Below the pieces are notes generated by a model. It saw only the letters and a program-made list of their open reading frames with translations. It searched no databases and had not been told where the DNA came from. A program made the translations under genes and the position numbers. Below, one piece after another: positions 25,593-34,661 of a stretch of DNA of 64,000 nt. Source of the DNA: VAZQ01 sp963739175. GTDB taxonomy: Bacteria > Pseudomonadota > Alphaproteobacteria > Rhizobiales > Xanthobacteraceae. The DNA is taken from assembly GCA_963739175.1 (NCBI GenBank), contig CAVTZH010000011.1:682001-746000 (forward strand). The letters run 5' to 3'. The stretch's first letter is position 1. Each line of letters starts with the position of its first letter.

Positions 25593-26291
25593 ATGTACTC
25601 ACGCCGCGCATTTGTCATGACCACGGCCCTATCCTTAGCAGCCGCAGGCGGAGCGCAAGCGCAGGACGCCTGCGCAGTCTTCACCCCTGGCCGTCAAAAA
25701 GCGACGTCGCCGCAAGACGCGCTGCGCATGCTGCAGGAAGGCAACCAACGCTTCGTGTCCGGCAAGATGATCAATTGCGATCTGATGAAGCAGGTGCGCG
25801 CCACCGCGACCGGCCAGGCGCCGTTTGCCGCCATCGTCGGCTGCATCGACAGCCGCGTCCCGCCCGAACTGGTGTTCGATCAACAGCTGGGGGCGATCTT
25901 CGCCGCGCGCATCGCCGGCAATTTCGTCAACACCGATATCATCGGCAGCCTCGAATTCGCCTGCAAGCTCGTCGGCGCGAGGGCGATCGTCGTGCTCGGC
26001 CATTCCGACTGCGGCGCCATCAAGGGCGCCATCGATCAGGCCAAGCTCGGCAATCTGACCGAGACGCTGAGCCACATCGAGCCCGCGGTCGCCGCGACCA
26101 AGTTCGCCGGCAAGCGCACGTCCAAGGACAAGAAGCTGGTGCAGGCGGTCGCCGACACCAACGCGCAGCTTGCGGCGCAGATGATCCTGAGCCGCAGCCC
26201 CATCCTCAAGGAGATGGCCGACAAGAAGGAGATCGTGGTCGCCGCGGCGATGCACGACATCGAGACCGGACGGGTCTCGTTCTTCACGTGA
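25593..26291 (+). CDS. Exported beta-class carbonic anhydrase
   Basis: A 232-residue protein. A short Tat-like signal (YSRRAFVMTTALSLAAAGGAQA) is followed by a complete beta-carbonic anhydrase. The zinc ligands and dyad are in VGCIDSRVPPELVFD (Cys84, Asp86, Arg88) and VLGHSDCGAIKGAID (His137, Cys140). It interconverts CO2 and bicarbonate. The exported location is implied by the twin-arginine signal, so it would act in the periplasm, unlike the usual cytoplasmic beta enzymes. It is not part of a clear operon: a repeat and a convergent outer-membrane protein gene follow. Confidence 0.88.
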   Translation: MYSRRAFVMTTALSLAAAGGAQAQDACAVFTPGRQKATSPQDALRMLQEGNQRFVSGKMINCDLMKQVRATATGQAPFAAIVGCIDSRVPPELVFDQQLGAIFAARIAGNFVNTDIIGSLEFACKLVGARAIVVLGHSDCGAIKGAIDQAKLGNLTETLSHIEPAVAATKFAGKRTSKDKKLVQAVADTNAQLAAQMILSRSPILKEMADKKEIVVAAAMHDIETGRVSFFT

Positions 26292-26308
26292 GGGTGTCGT
26301 TGGGCTAG

Positions 26309-26357
26309 AGCATGATCCCGAAAAGTGGAACCCGGTTTTCGGACAAGATCATGCTCA
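26309..26357. repeat. Palindromic intergenic repeat (family A relative)
   Basis: Arms GAGCATGAT (26309-26317) / ATCATGCTC (26349-26357) enclose CCGAAAA (26319-26325) / TTTTCGG (26337-26343). It has the same layout and inner core as the element at 2102-2174, with a different outer sequence and no central hairpin. The form 'AGCATGATCCCGAAAAGTGG...CCGGTTTTCGG' is a highly repeated motif in Bradyrhizobium-like genomes. Confidence 0.75.
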
Positions 26358-26384
26358 AACGTAACAAGCTAGCGGAGCGGCCGC

Positions 26385-27111
26385 TCACCACTTGTAGTTC
26401 AGGCCGCCGCGCACCGTGACGACCTGGTGCTCGAAGCGCGTCCGATAGGTCCCACCGAAGCCCGTCAGGAAACCGTTCCAATTGCCAAAGTCGGCGTAGA
26501 GCGCCTCGATCTTCGCCGTCCAGTTGCGGGCGAACATATGCTCGATGCCGCCGCCGATAGTCCATCCCAAGCGTGTCTTGTCGACGTTCCCGGGGATGGT
26601 CGCAAAGGGTATATTCCAAGTGTCCTTGAAATGCGCGAACGCCCAGCCGCCGGTCACATAGATCAGCGTCGGCGAGAACGTTACGCCAAGTCGCCCACGC
26701 ACTGTCCCCATCCAATCGAGCTTGCTGGTCGAAGTGATCGGCCCGAAGGGATTACCGGGCAAGGTCACTGACGCCTTGTTGCTGACGAAGTTGAAGTCGG
26801 CTTCAACGCCGTAGACAACGCTGCCCGATTGAAGATTAAAGCCAATCTGGCCGCCGCCCGTGAAACCGGCTTCATTGGGCGACCAGTACGTCGTGCCTCT
26901 TGGAAAGGCCAAGGGCGTGGGGCCGCCAAAGTCGGTGAATTCTGCACGGTTCCACGCCGCGCCGGCGTTGACGCCGATGTAGAAGCCGGCCCAGCTCCAG
27001 ACCACCGCGGCCGGCGGCGCCGCCTTGCACCGGGATGTCGGCAGCCAGCGCGCTCGTCGAGAGTGCCGCCGCCGAAACGGTGGCGAGCAGATAACGCCGC
27101 ATTGCGCCCAT
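26385..27111 (-). CDS. Outer-membrane beta-barrel protein (Omp25/Omp31-like), frame interrupted once
   Basis: A protein of about 241 residues. It has a signal peptide (MRRYLLATVSAAALSTSALA, then ADIPVQ), then an eight-strand-type barrel beginning WSWAGFYIGVNAGAAWN and ending in the aromatic C-terminal signature VTVRGGLNYKW that the BAM machinery recognises. Internal repeats such as GFTGGGQIGFNLQ, DWMGTVRGRLGV and GWTIGGGIEHMFARNW are typical of the Omp31 family of Rhizobiales surface porin-like proteins. The frame breaks near 27010-27014 between the signal region and the barrel (GGAA | AVVWSW), repaired by removing one base. The start is either 27111 or 27102. Confidence 0.78.
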
Positions 27112-27257
27112 GAAGGCCCCGCCCCCGGGTTGAAAATTTCGGTTCCAACCTACGGCAACTCGCAGATTCCGGCTATGGCGCCAGGGCAACACCGACCGTT
27201 AATCGTGGATTTGCACCGGCCTCGCGCCGCCGGCAAAACGACCAAAAAACAAGATCT

Positions 27258-28703
27258 TCAAATGGTTTTCGTCATTTCCAGAAGCTTTCGGCGATCGACC
27301 CGGCCGATGGCCAGGCGTGGGATATCTGCCACCTGGACGACCCGGGCCGGCGCCTCCCCGGCCGGCAGCCGGCGGGCGCAATGTTCGCGCATCGCATTCA
27401 AATCGAGCGCGGCACCGCCGGTTACTGCCGCCCACACCTCCTCGATGCCGAGCGCATTCGGCACCCCGAACGCCACCGCAAAGCTCACGCCGGGATAGCC
27501 CATCAGCGCGGCCTCCACAGTATCCGGGCTGATCTTGTGGCCGCCGAGGTCGATGATGTTCTTCTCGCGTCCGCTGACGACCATCATGCCGTGCTCGGTC
27601 ACGCGGCCGATGTCGCCGGGATAGAACCATCCGTCGCGGAAGAACATCTCCGACCCGGGCGGATTGCCGACATAACCATCGACACAACGCGGTCCGCGAA
27701 ACCGCAGCAGCCCTTCCTGGCCGGTCGCGAGCGCGCGGCCGTCGTGGTCGGCCGTCTGCACGATCATGCCCGGCGAGACGTATCCGACGGCGCCGGGAAT
27801 CTCCGCCATATGGTGCGCCGGCGCCGCCGCCACTGGATTGCCTTCGGTCGCGCCATAGGCGCCGACGAGGTTCGACGCCAGTGTCGCGCGCACGCGATCC
27901 GCCAGCGGCTTGACCAGCATGCTGGCGATCGACAGCACCACGTCGAACGGCGAGGTGAATGCCGGCGAGCGCTCGTAGTAGTCGAGGATTTCCGCAAGCC
28001 CGCCCGGCGCTGCAATCAGGCACTGCACATTGTAGAGCGTCAGCGCCTGTAGCGTTTCGGCGGCATCGCGGCCGCGCAGGAACAGCGTGCCGCCGCGCGC
28101 CAAGGTGTAGAGGCCCCACAGGAAGCCGAAATTCGCGGCGATGCCGGGGTCGAGGAACGAGCGCGTGCAGGCGGGGACTTTGCTTCCAAAGGCGACATCG
28201 AACGAGTAGAGCCGCCGCACCAGCATCTCGTGGCTCAACGCCACGCCTTTCGGGTGGCCGGTGGTGCCGGAGGTGAGGATGATGCGCGCGATGGCGTGAG
28301 CGTCCTGCTCCAAGTCCACGGCCGGCGGCTTGCCGTCGCCATCGAGCCAGGCGTTGTCGGCCGCGATCACGCGCGCGGCATTACGGACGCCGCCCGCGAC
28401 GTCCGAAATCGCCACGCTGACATTGCATTCGGCCGGCACCGACGGTGTCACGCTCGACAGGCTGACGGCGCCGACGCGTCCAAGCCCGAGCACCAGGATC
28501 CAGTGCAGCACCGGGTCGGCGCAGATCACGGCGACCGTGTCGCCGCGCTTGATCCCCTGGGCCAGAGCATAGCGAGCGGCATTGTTCGACAGTGCCTCCA
28601 GCCGCCCGTAGCTGATCAGCCCGATCGGCCGCCCTGGCGCACAGATGGCCGGCGCGGTCGGTTGAAACTGTGCCTGCAGGCGGAATGCGTCGAAAAGATT
28701 CAA
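27258..28703 (-). CDS. AMP-forming acyl-CoA synthetase / ligase
   Basis: A 481-residue member of the ANL superfamily. It has the nucleotide loop IILTSGTTGHPKGVALSH, the motif GAYGATEGNPVAA, the hinge region DGWFYPGDIGRVTEHG, and the C-terminal catalytic Lys context AIGRVDRRKLLEM. It activates a carboxylic acid with ATP to acyl-AMP and then CoA; the substrate is not evident. It is shorter than typical long-chain ligases, closer to benzoate- or medium-chain-type enzymes. The frame begins at a TTG with GGAACGG upstream; there is no in-frame ATG before it. It is divergent from rnd. Confidence 0.8.
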   Translation of the reverse strand: MNLFDAFRLQAQFQPTAPAICAPGRPIGLISYGRLEALSNNAARYALAQGIKRGDTVAVICADPVLHWILVLGLGRVGAVSLSSVTPSVPAECNVSVAISDVAGGVRNAARVIAADNAWLDGDGKPPAVDLEQDAHAIARIILTSGTTGHPKGVALSHEMLVRRLYSFDVAFGSKVPACTRSFLDPGIAANFGFLWGLYTLARGGTLFLRGRDAAETLQALTLYNVQCLIAAPGGLAEILDYYERSPAFTSPFDVVLSIASMLVKPLADRVRATLASNLVGAYGATEGNPVAAAPAHHMAEIPGAVGYVSPGMIVQTADHDGRALATGQEGLLRFRGPRCVDGYVGNPPGSEMFFRDGWFYPGDIGRVTEHGMMVVSGREKNIIDLGGHKISPDTVEAALMGYPGVSFAVAFGVPNALGIEEVWAAVTGGAALDLNAMREHCARRLPAGEAPARVVQVADIPRLAIGRVDRRKLLEMTKTI

Positions 28704-28857
28704 GGGAATGGCCGTTCCGGTTTGAGCGGTGGGAGAAGCTAGGTTCTAGCCACGCCCGGCTCAAGGCGCTTGTGGCCGTCCTCTCCCCAGGTTGTGGTCC
28801 AATGGGGTGTGAAGAAGCTGTGACAAACGGGCCAGCGTGCGCTATCTAGCCCCCGGA

Positions 28858-30012
28858 ATGCAGCCGATTACAGATACAACAACACTCGCCGAGACCTGTG
28901 GGCGCCTTGCGCGGCATCCCTTTGTGACGGTCGACACCGAATTCCTGCGCGAGAGCACCTATTACCCCAAGCTCTGCGTGCTGCAGATGGCGAGTATCGA
29001 CAAATCGGTCGTGGTCGACGCGCTGGCCCCTGAAATCGAGCTTCGCCCGCTGTTCGACCTGCTGGCCGACCAGAGCGTCGTGAAGGTGTTCCACGCCGCC
29101 CGCCAGGACATCGAGATCTGCTGGCACGAGGCGCAGATGATCCCTGCCCCGCTGTTCGACACCCAGGTCGCGGCGATGGTCCTCGGCTATGGCAACTCGA
29201 TCTCCTACGACCAGCTCGTGCATCGCATCACCGGCGACACCCTCGACAAGTCGAGCCGTTTCACCGACTGGACCCGCCGCCCGCTCAGCGACGCACAACT
29301 GACCTATGCGATTTCCGACGTCACCCACCTGCGCGACGTGTACGTGAAACTGTCCGACGATCTCGAAAAGCGCGGCCGCGCCGACTGGCTGCACGACGAG
29401 ATGCGCGTTCTGACCTCGCCCGCCACCTATCGCATGGAGCCCGAGCACGCCTGGGAGCGGCTCAAGACCCGCGTGCGCAAGCCCAAGGAGCTGGCGGTGC
29501 TGGTCGAGGTCGCGGCCTGGCGCGAACGCGAAGCGCAGACCCGCGACGTCCCGCGCAGCCGCGTGCTCAAGGATGACGTGATCGGCGATATCGCGATCCA
29601 GGCGCCGACCACCATCGAGCGCCTCGCCGCGCTGCGCTCGCTGCCCAAGGGTTTCGAGCGCTCGAAGTGGGGCGAAGCGATCATCGAAGCGGTCAAGGCG
29701 GGGCTGGCGCGCGATCCGAAGACGCTGCCGCGGTTCGAGCGGGCGAGGCCCGCCCCGAACGGCCAGGCCACGGTCGAGCTGCTCAAGGTGCTGCTGCGCA
29801 TGACCTCCGAGAAGCACGGCGTCGCCGCCAAGGTGATCGCCACGGTCGACGACCTCGACCGCATCGCCGCCGACGACCACGCCGACGTGCCGGCGCTGTC
29901 GGGCTGGCGGCGCGAGCTGTTCGGCGAAAAGGCGATCGCGCTCAAGCACGGCAAGCTCGCGCTCTCGGTCGAACGAGGCCGCGTCGTGGCGGTAGACAAG
30001 CCCGCGCCCTGA
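28858..30012 (+). CDS. rnd: Ribonuclease D
   Basis: A 384-residue 3'-5' exoribonuclease that trims tRNA precursors. The DEDD exonuclease domain shows FVTVDTEFLRESTYYPKLC (Asp/Glu of Exo I), FHAARQDIEIC (Exo II), LVHRITGDTLDKSSRFTDW and LTYAISDVTHLRDVY (Exo III with the Tyr of the DEDDy class). An HRDC helical domain follows (KPKELAVLVEVAAWREREA). I chose the ATG at 28858 over a GTG 21 bases earlier because homologous sequence begins there. It begins the conserved core region of the window. Confidence 0.88.
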   Translation: MQPITDTTTLAETCGRLARHPFVTVDTEFLRESTYYPKLCVLQMASIDKSVVVDALAPEIELRPLFDLLADQSVVKVFHAARQDIEICWHEAQMIPAPLFDTQVAAMVLGYGNSISYDQLVHRITGDTLDKSSRFTDWTRRPLSDAQLTYAISDVTHLRDVYVKLSDDLEKRGRADWLHDEMRVLTSPATYRMEPEHAWERLKTRVRKPKELAVLVEVAAWREREAQTRDVPRSRVLKDDVIGDIAIQAPTTIERLAALRSLPKGFERSKWGEAIIEAVKAGLARDPKTLPRFERARPAPNGQATVELLKVLLRMTSEKHGVAAKVIATVDDLDRIAADDHADVPALSGWRRELFGEKAIALKHGKLALSVERGRVVAVDKPAP

Positions 30013-30047
30013 GGCGATCCTGCCAGCCACCTTCTCAGGGGCTGGAC

Positions 30048-31659
30048 ATGAACAAGGTCGCCGTCGCCAACTGGTCCGCGCTGAAAGATCGCGCGCCCGA
30101 ATATGCGCTGGTCGGCAATGTCGACCTGGTCGTGATCCGCTACGGCGATCAGGTCTCGGTGATGTACGGACGCTGTCTGCACCGCGGCGCGCTGCTCGCC
30201 GACGGCCGCATCGACGGCGACAACCTGATCTGCGGCTTGCACGATTGGGACTACCGCATCGACACCGGCATCAGCGAATACAACAACGAGGAGGTGCTGC
30301 CGAAATTCGCGGCCTGGATCGACGGCGGCAACGTGCTGGTCGACGCCGACGAGATCGCGGCCTGGGAGAACGACCATCCGCAGCCCTACAAGCGCGACAG
30401 CTATCTCGGCCTCTATGCCGAGGTGCATGCCGATCCGGTCGAGCCGCATGTCCAGCAGATCCAGCACTACGCAACGCATGGCCTGAGCAAGACCGGCCAT
30501 CACGGCGCGGTCGCGGCGATGGGCGTGCCGCGGCAGGAGCTGCCGTCGTGGGACGACATCCAGTTCGTGACCGCGCAGCTTGCGACCGCCCCGCGCCTCG
30601 ACGACGAGCCGGTCGGCACCGAGGTCGTGGTCGGCCCGAATGCGCAGAAGCCGCTCACGCTGAAAATTCCGCTGATGGTGTCGGACATGAGCTTCGGCTC
30701 GCTGTCGGAGCCGGCGAAGGTCGCGCTCGCGCGCGGCGCCGAGCTCGCCGGCACCGGCATCGCCTCCGGCGAAGGCGGCATGCTGGCCGAGGAGCAGGCC
30801 GCGAACAGCCGCTACTTCTACGAATACGCCTCCGCCCGCTTCGGCTTTGCCTGGGAGAAGGTGATGCGGGTGCAGGCGTTCCATTTCAAAGGCGGACAGG
30901 CGGCCAAGACCGGCACCGGCGGCCACCTGCCCGCGCGCAAGAACGTCGGCAAGATCGCGCTCACCCGCGGCCTGCCGGAGGGCACCGACGCGATCTCGCC
31001 GGCGCGCTTCCCGGACTGGACCGAGCCGAAGCAGATCCGCGCCTTCGCCGACGAGGTGCGCAGCCGCACCGGCGGCATCCCGATCGGCTACAAGCTCTCC
31101 GCCCAGCACATCGAGAAGGACATCGACGCCGCGCTCGAGGTCGGCTGCGACTACGTCATCGTCGACGGCCGCGGCGGCGCGACCGGCGCGGCGCCGCTTG
31201 ATCTTCCGCGACCACATCTCGGTGCCGACGATCCCGGCGCTGGCGCGCGCCCGCGCCCATCTCGACAAGAGCGGCAAGGACGTCACGCTGATCATCACCG
31301 GCGGCTTGCGCACGCCCGCCGACTTCGCCAAGGCGCTGGCGCTCGGCGCCGACGCGGTGGCGATCGCCAATTCCGCCATCCAGGCGATCGGCTGCATCGG
31401 CATGCGCGCCTGCCACACCAACAATTGCCCGGTCGGCATCGCGACGCAGAACCCGCGCCTCACCGCGCGGCTTGATGTCGTCAAGTCCGCCGAGCGGCTG
31501 GCGCGCTTCCTGGAAACGTCGGTCGAGCTGATGAAGATCCTCGCGCGCGCCTGCGGGCACACGCATCTCAACCAGCTCTGCATCGACGATCTGACGACCT
31601 GGAAGGCGGAGATGGCGCGCCTCTCCGGCGTGCCCTATGGCGGCGTCGGGCCGCTCTGA
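30048..31659 (+). CDS. Rieske [2Fe-2S] + glutamate-synthase-like FMN oxidoreductase fusion, frame interrupted once
   Basis: A protein of about 536 residues. Residues 1-100 are a Rieske domain with RCLHRG and ICGLHDWDY (ligands Cys43, His45, Cys62, His65). The rest is the FMN-binding domain of glutamate synthase large subunit: IPLMVSDMSFGSLSEPAKVAL, GIASGEGGMLAEEQ, FHFKGGQAAKTGTGGHLPA, IVDGRGGATGAAP, VTLIITGGLRTPADFAKAL, and the 3Fe-4S Cys cluster CIGMRACHTNNCPVG. There is no glutaminase domain, so it cannot use glutamine as classical GltB does. The frame breaks near 31199-31200; removing one base joins AAPL to IFRDHISVPTIPAL. It lies 35 bases after rnd with CAGGGG before the ATG. The physiological reaction is unknown. 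Confidence 0.82.
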
Positions 31660-31663
31660 TCTC

Positions 31664-32385
31664 TCAACTCGCTGAATTCTGTTCTGTGACTTGGCGGGGA
31701 AGCGGCCGTCGCGGGAGGAGCAGAGCCAGGATTGCCCCCAGCACGACGAATAGAAGAATCCACAACAGCAGCAGCGGCTTCCATTTCTCGCCAAGGCCAA
31801 GCGCATTGATCGAGGCGAGATAGATCGGGAAGTTGAGCAGGAAGTGCCCCACCATTCCGGCCAATCCGCCGAGCAGGAACGAACGGCCGGTGGCGAGCGC
31901 ATAGAACGGCGGGATCAGCAACGCGCCGTGCAGGAAGCAAACCGCCAGCCGCTCCAGGACGAAGCCGCCGAACATCCAGAACGGCAGATCGGGATAGCCC
32001 GGCGACTTGATCAGCGCATGCGCCAGGAACCAGATTTCGCCGAGGCCGAAGCCGGCGCCCGCCGCAAGCGCGAGGAAGATCGGATCCTTGCGGATCGCAT
32101 GGCGAACCTTCGGCACCGCCGCCGTGAGCCACTTGGCAGGCTCTTCGGTCAGCGGCGCGTAGAACAGCGATACGATCGTCACCACAGCCGGCCGAAATGC
32201 CGAAGCTGGTGCGCAGCAAGCCGTCGATCGGCAGCCGCACCAGCGTAGATCATCAGCGGCGACAGCGGCAGCGCGACGAGGAACGCGAGCGTCATCGCCC
32301 GCCGGTCGTCGCCATGTCTGAGCAGGGCCGCAAAGCCGGCGAGCGCGAGCGCGGTCGTGATCGCGGCTGCAATGAACAGGCCCAC
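31664..32385 (-). CDS. PrsW-family intramembrane protease-like protein, frame interrupted twice
   Basis: A membrane protein of about 240 residues with six or seven hydrophobic segments. The diagnostic motifs are YAPLTEEPAKWLTAAV (EExxK), AGAGFGLGEIWFLAHAL (FxxxE) and FLHGALLIPPFYAL (conserved His), the pattern of the PrsW/CAAX-like protease superfamily. Bacillus PrsW cleaves an anti-sigma factor at site 1. No anti-sigma gene is adjacent, so the target is unknown. The frame breaks near 32241 and 32190, each repaired by removing one base (YAG-VRLPIDGLL; GISA-VVTIVSLF). It is convergent with the Rieske/glutamate-synthase gene, 4 bases apart. Confidence 0.68.
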
Positions 32386-32411
32386 GCCCTACCCCTTGCC
32401 CCACTGGTTTG

Positions 32412-33065
32412 TTAATGCCGATGCTCGAGCAATGACACGCCGGATGCCTGGCCGCTGCGCAACTCGGCGAGCGCCTGTTTGAGAATCTTGGCCGACGACG
32501 TCAGGAACAGGCCCGCCATGATCGCCGCGACAATCAAGTCCGGCCACTTGGTCGCCGTCAGCCAGACCGCGACCGCCGCGATCATGACCGCGACGTTGCC
32601 GATCGCGTCGTTGCGCGAGCACAGCCACACCGAGCGCACATTGGCGTCGCCGTCCTTGTATTTGACCAGCAGCAACACGCTCGCGACATTGGCGGCGAGC
32701 GCCAGGAATCCGACGATGCCCATGATCTCGGCGCGCGGAACGCCGAGCACGAGCACGTGGTAGGCGGTGGCGCCCAGCACCCACAGTCCCATCAGCGTCA
32801 GGCTCGCCGCCTTGGCGAAGGCCGCCCAGGCCCGCACGCGCACGGCCGAGCCGATGACCGCGAGACTGATGCCGTAAGTCAGCGTATCGCCGAGGAAGTC
32901 GAGCGCGTCCGCCTGCAACGCCTGCGATCCGGCAAACGCGCCGGCGCCGGTCTCGACGACGAACATCGTGGCATTGATGGCGATGACGGCCCACAGCCGG
33001 CGTTTGTAGTCCGCCGACAGGCCCTCAAATACCGGATTGGTGCTGCAACAGTCCGCGCCCATCAC
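32412..33065 (-). CDS. Cation diffusion facilitator (CDF) family transporter
   Basis: A 217-residue inner-membrane protein with about six transmembrane helices. It has the CDF metal-site patterns LQADALDFLGDTLTYG (Asp-x3-Asp in helix 2) and SRNDAIGNVAVMIAA (helix 5). It lacks the usual long His-rich loop and the full C-terminal cytoplasmic domain of ZitB/CzcD; the tail is just LEHRH. It has an N-terminal CCS motif (MMGADCCSTNP) that might sense or bind metal. It is presumably a proton-coupled divalent-metal exporter with unknown specificity. It lies 26 bases upstream of the PrsW gene in the same direction. Confidence 0.78.
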   Translation of the reverse strand: MMGADCCSTNPVFEGLSADYKRRLWAVIAINATMFVVETGAGAFAGSQALQADALDFLGDTLTYGISLAVIGSAVRVRAWAAFAKAASLTLMGLWVLGATAYHVLVLGVPRAEIMGIVGFLALAANVASVLLLVKYKDGDANVRSVWLCSRNDAIGNVAVMIAAVAVWLTATKWPDLIVAAIMAGLFLTSSAKILKQALAELRSGQASGVSLLEHRH

Positions 33066-33139
33066 AACCTCGATTGCATGAAATAGATAAGCACGCGGCG
33101 GAGGTTACACAATCACACGCGCAAGCGGCGGGATGTGCC

Positions 33140-34645
33140 CTATTCCAGCTCCATGACCGGCTCGCGGCCGATCAGCCGGGCCAGCTGGCGCAGGCGGACG
33201 AACACGCGCTCGCCGGCGAGGTCGCGCAGGCCGTTGCGGAAGCGCAGCACCAACCGGCCGCGCTCGACGAGCATCGGGGTCTTCGGCAGCACGTCGGTGG
33301 TGGAGGCCGAGACCAGGTAGGCGACGCGCAGCGCCGCGCCCAGCACGCGGGCGCGGTCGAGCACGCGCGTCGACGCGAGCTCACGAATGCGCGGCGAGAG
33401 CTCCTCATCGACCAGGCCGACATGGCGGAAGAACACCGCGAGCGCGAGATAGACGCGCCCGGGATGGTCGATCCCCACGAACGCAGCGTTGGCGATGATG
33501 TTGAGCGACTGCTCGCCGCGATAGTCCGGATGCGCGCGCCAGCCGATATCCGCCAGCAGGCAGGCGGCGTGGCGCAGGCGGCGCTCCTCGGCGGTTTCAT
33601 CGAGCCCGGTCGAGGCCATGAACCGGTCGGTCCAGGCGATCAGCTCGTCGCCGTGGGCCGGCGCGCGCGAGCGCAGCACGTTGAGCTCCTGCGCGGCCGC
33701 GATCAGCGGGTCCTTGCGCCGCTCGTCAGCATTGAGCATGCCGTAGAGCAGGCCCTCGCGCACGCCGAGCGCGGAGATCACGATGTCCTTCGGACGCGCG
33801 ATCTCGATCAGGTGCTCGAGCACGACGGCGGCATAGGCGAGCAGCGGCCGCCGCGCATCGGCGACGACCTCGATCTGCGACAGCGTCTCGGCGTTCACGC
33901 GATGGACCAGGCCGGCGAAGTCGTAAGCTTCGCGCGCCGATATGACATAGCCGTGCATCACATGCAGCGGATAGCCGGTCTGCCACATGTGCAGGCGCGC
34001 GAGCGCGCGCCAGGTGCCGCCGATCGCGTAGAAGGTGCGGTTGACGCCGGCCTTGAGCAGCTTCGCGTCGCTGAGCGACTTGCGCACCAGCTTCTCGGCC
34101 TTCTTGATCGACTTTTCGGTGATGTCCTGCAGCGCCAGTCCGCCGAGCGGCAGCGTGATGCCGGTGTGGACCTTGTGGCCGTGCACTTCGGAAAGTTCCA
34201 GCGAGCCGCCGCCGAGATCGCCGACCAGGCCGTCGGGCCGGTGGAACCCGCACACCACGCCGAGCGCGCTCAGCTCCGCCTCGCGCTTGCCGGAAATGAT
34301 CTCGACCTTGGTGCGGCAGATGCGCTCGGCCTCCTCGACAAACGCTTTGCCGTTCTTGGCGTCGCGACAGGCGGCGGTGGCCACCACCCACAGCGCGCCG
34401 ACCTGCATGCGGTCGCACAGCATGCGGAAGCGCTTGAGCGCGCCGAGCGCCTTTTCCACAGCGTCGGCGGCGAGCAGCCCGGTCGACTGCACTTCGCGGC
34501 CGAGGCCGGCCAGCACCTTTTCGTTGAAGATCGGCGTCGGGCTGCGCGTCAGCCCTTCATAGGTGACGAGCCGCACCGAGTTGGAACCGATGTCGATCAC
34601 CGCAACCGGCTGGCCGTAGTCGAGACGTCCTTGGGCTGCCTGCAT
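33140..34645 (-). CDS. ppx: Exopolyphosphatase / pppGpp phosphohydrolase
   Basis: A 501-residue protein of the ASKHA fold. The first phosphate-binding loop is AVIDIGSNSVRLVTYEG and the second GLVGDLGGGSLELSEV, followed by TLPLGGLAL. The C-terminal HD-like helical region includes HAACLLADIGWRAHPDYRGEQS. It hydrolyses polyphosphate from the end and can act on pppGpp. It follows ppk on the same strand after 16 bases, so synthesis and breakdown of polyphosphate are encoded together. I chose the ATG at 34645, where the homologous sequence begins; an in-frame ATG at 34723 would overlap ppk. No strong ribosome binding site is visible, consistent with coupling to ppk. Confidence 0.88.
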   Translation of the reverse strand: MQAAQGRLDYGQPVAVIDIGSNSVRLVTYEGLTRSPTPIFNEKVLAGLGREVQSTGLLAADAVEKALGALKRFRMLCDRMQVGALWVVATAACRDAKNGKAFVEEAERICRTKVEIISGKREAELSALGVVCGFHRPDGLVGDLGGGSLELSEVHGHKVHTGITLPLGGLALQDITEKSIKKAEKLVRKSLSDAKLLKAGVNRTFYAIGGTWRALARLHMWQTGYPLHVMHGYVISAREAYDFAGLVHRVNAETLSQIEVVADARRPLLAYAAVVLEHLIEIARPKDIVISALGVREGLLYGMLNADERRKDPLIAAAQELNVLRSRAPAHGDELIAWTDRFMASTGLDETAEERRLRHAACLLADIGWRAHPDYRGEQSLNIIANAAFVGIDHPGRVYLALAVFFRHVGLVDEELSPRIRELASTRVLDRARVLGAALRVAYLVSASTTDVLPKTPMLVERGRLVLRFRNGLRDLAGERVFVRLRQLARLIGREPVMELE

Positions 34646-34661
34646 GGCGAGCGGCCGCCGC

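Noticed and set aside
29427..31583. A 718-codon minus-strand open frame across rnd and the Rieske/glutamate-synthase gene
   Set aside because: It crosses two well-supported genes on the other strand and has no recognisable domain.
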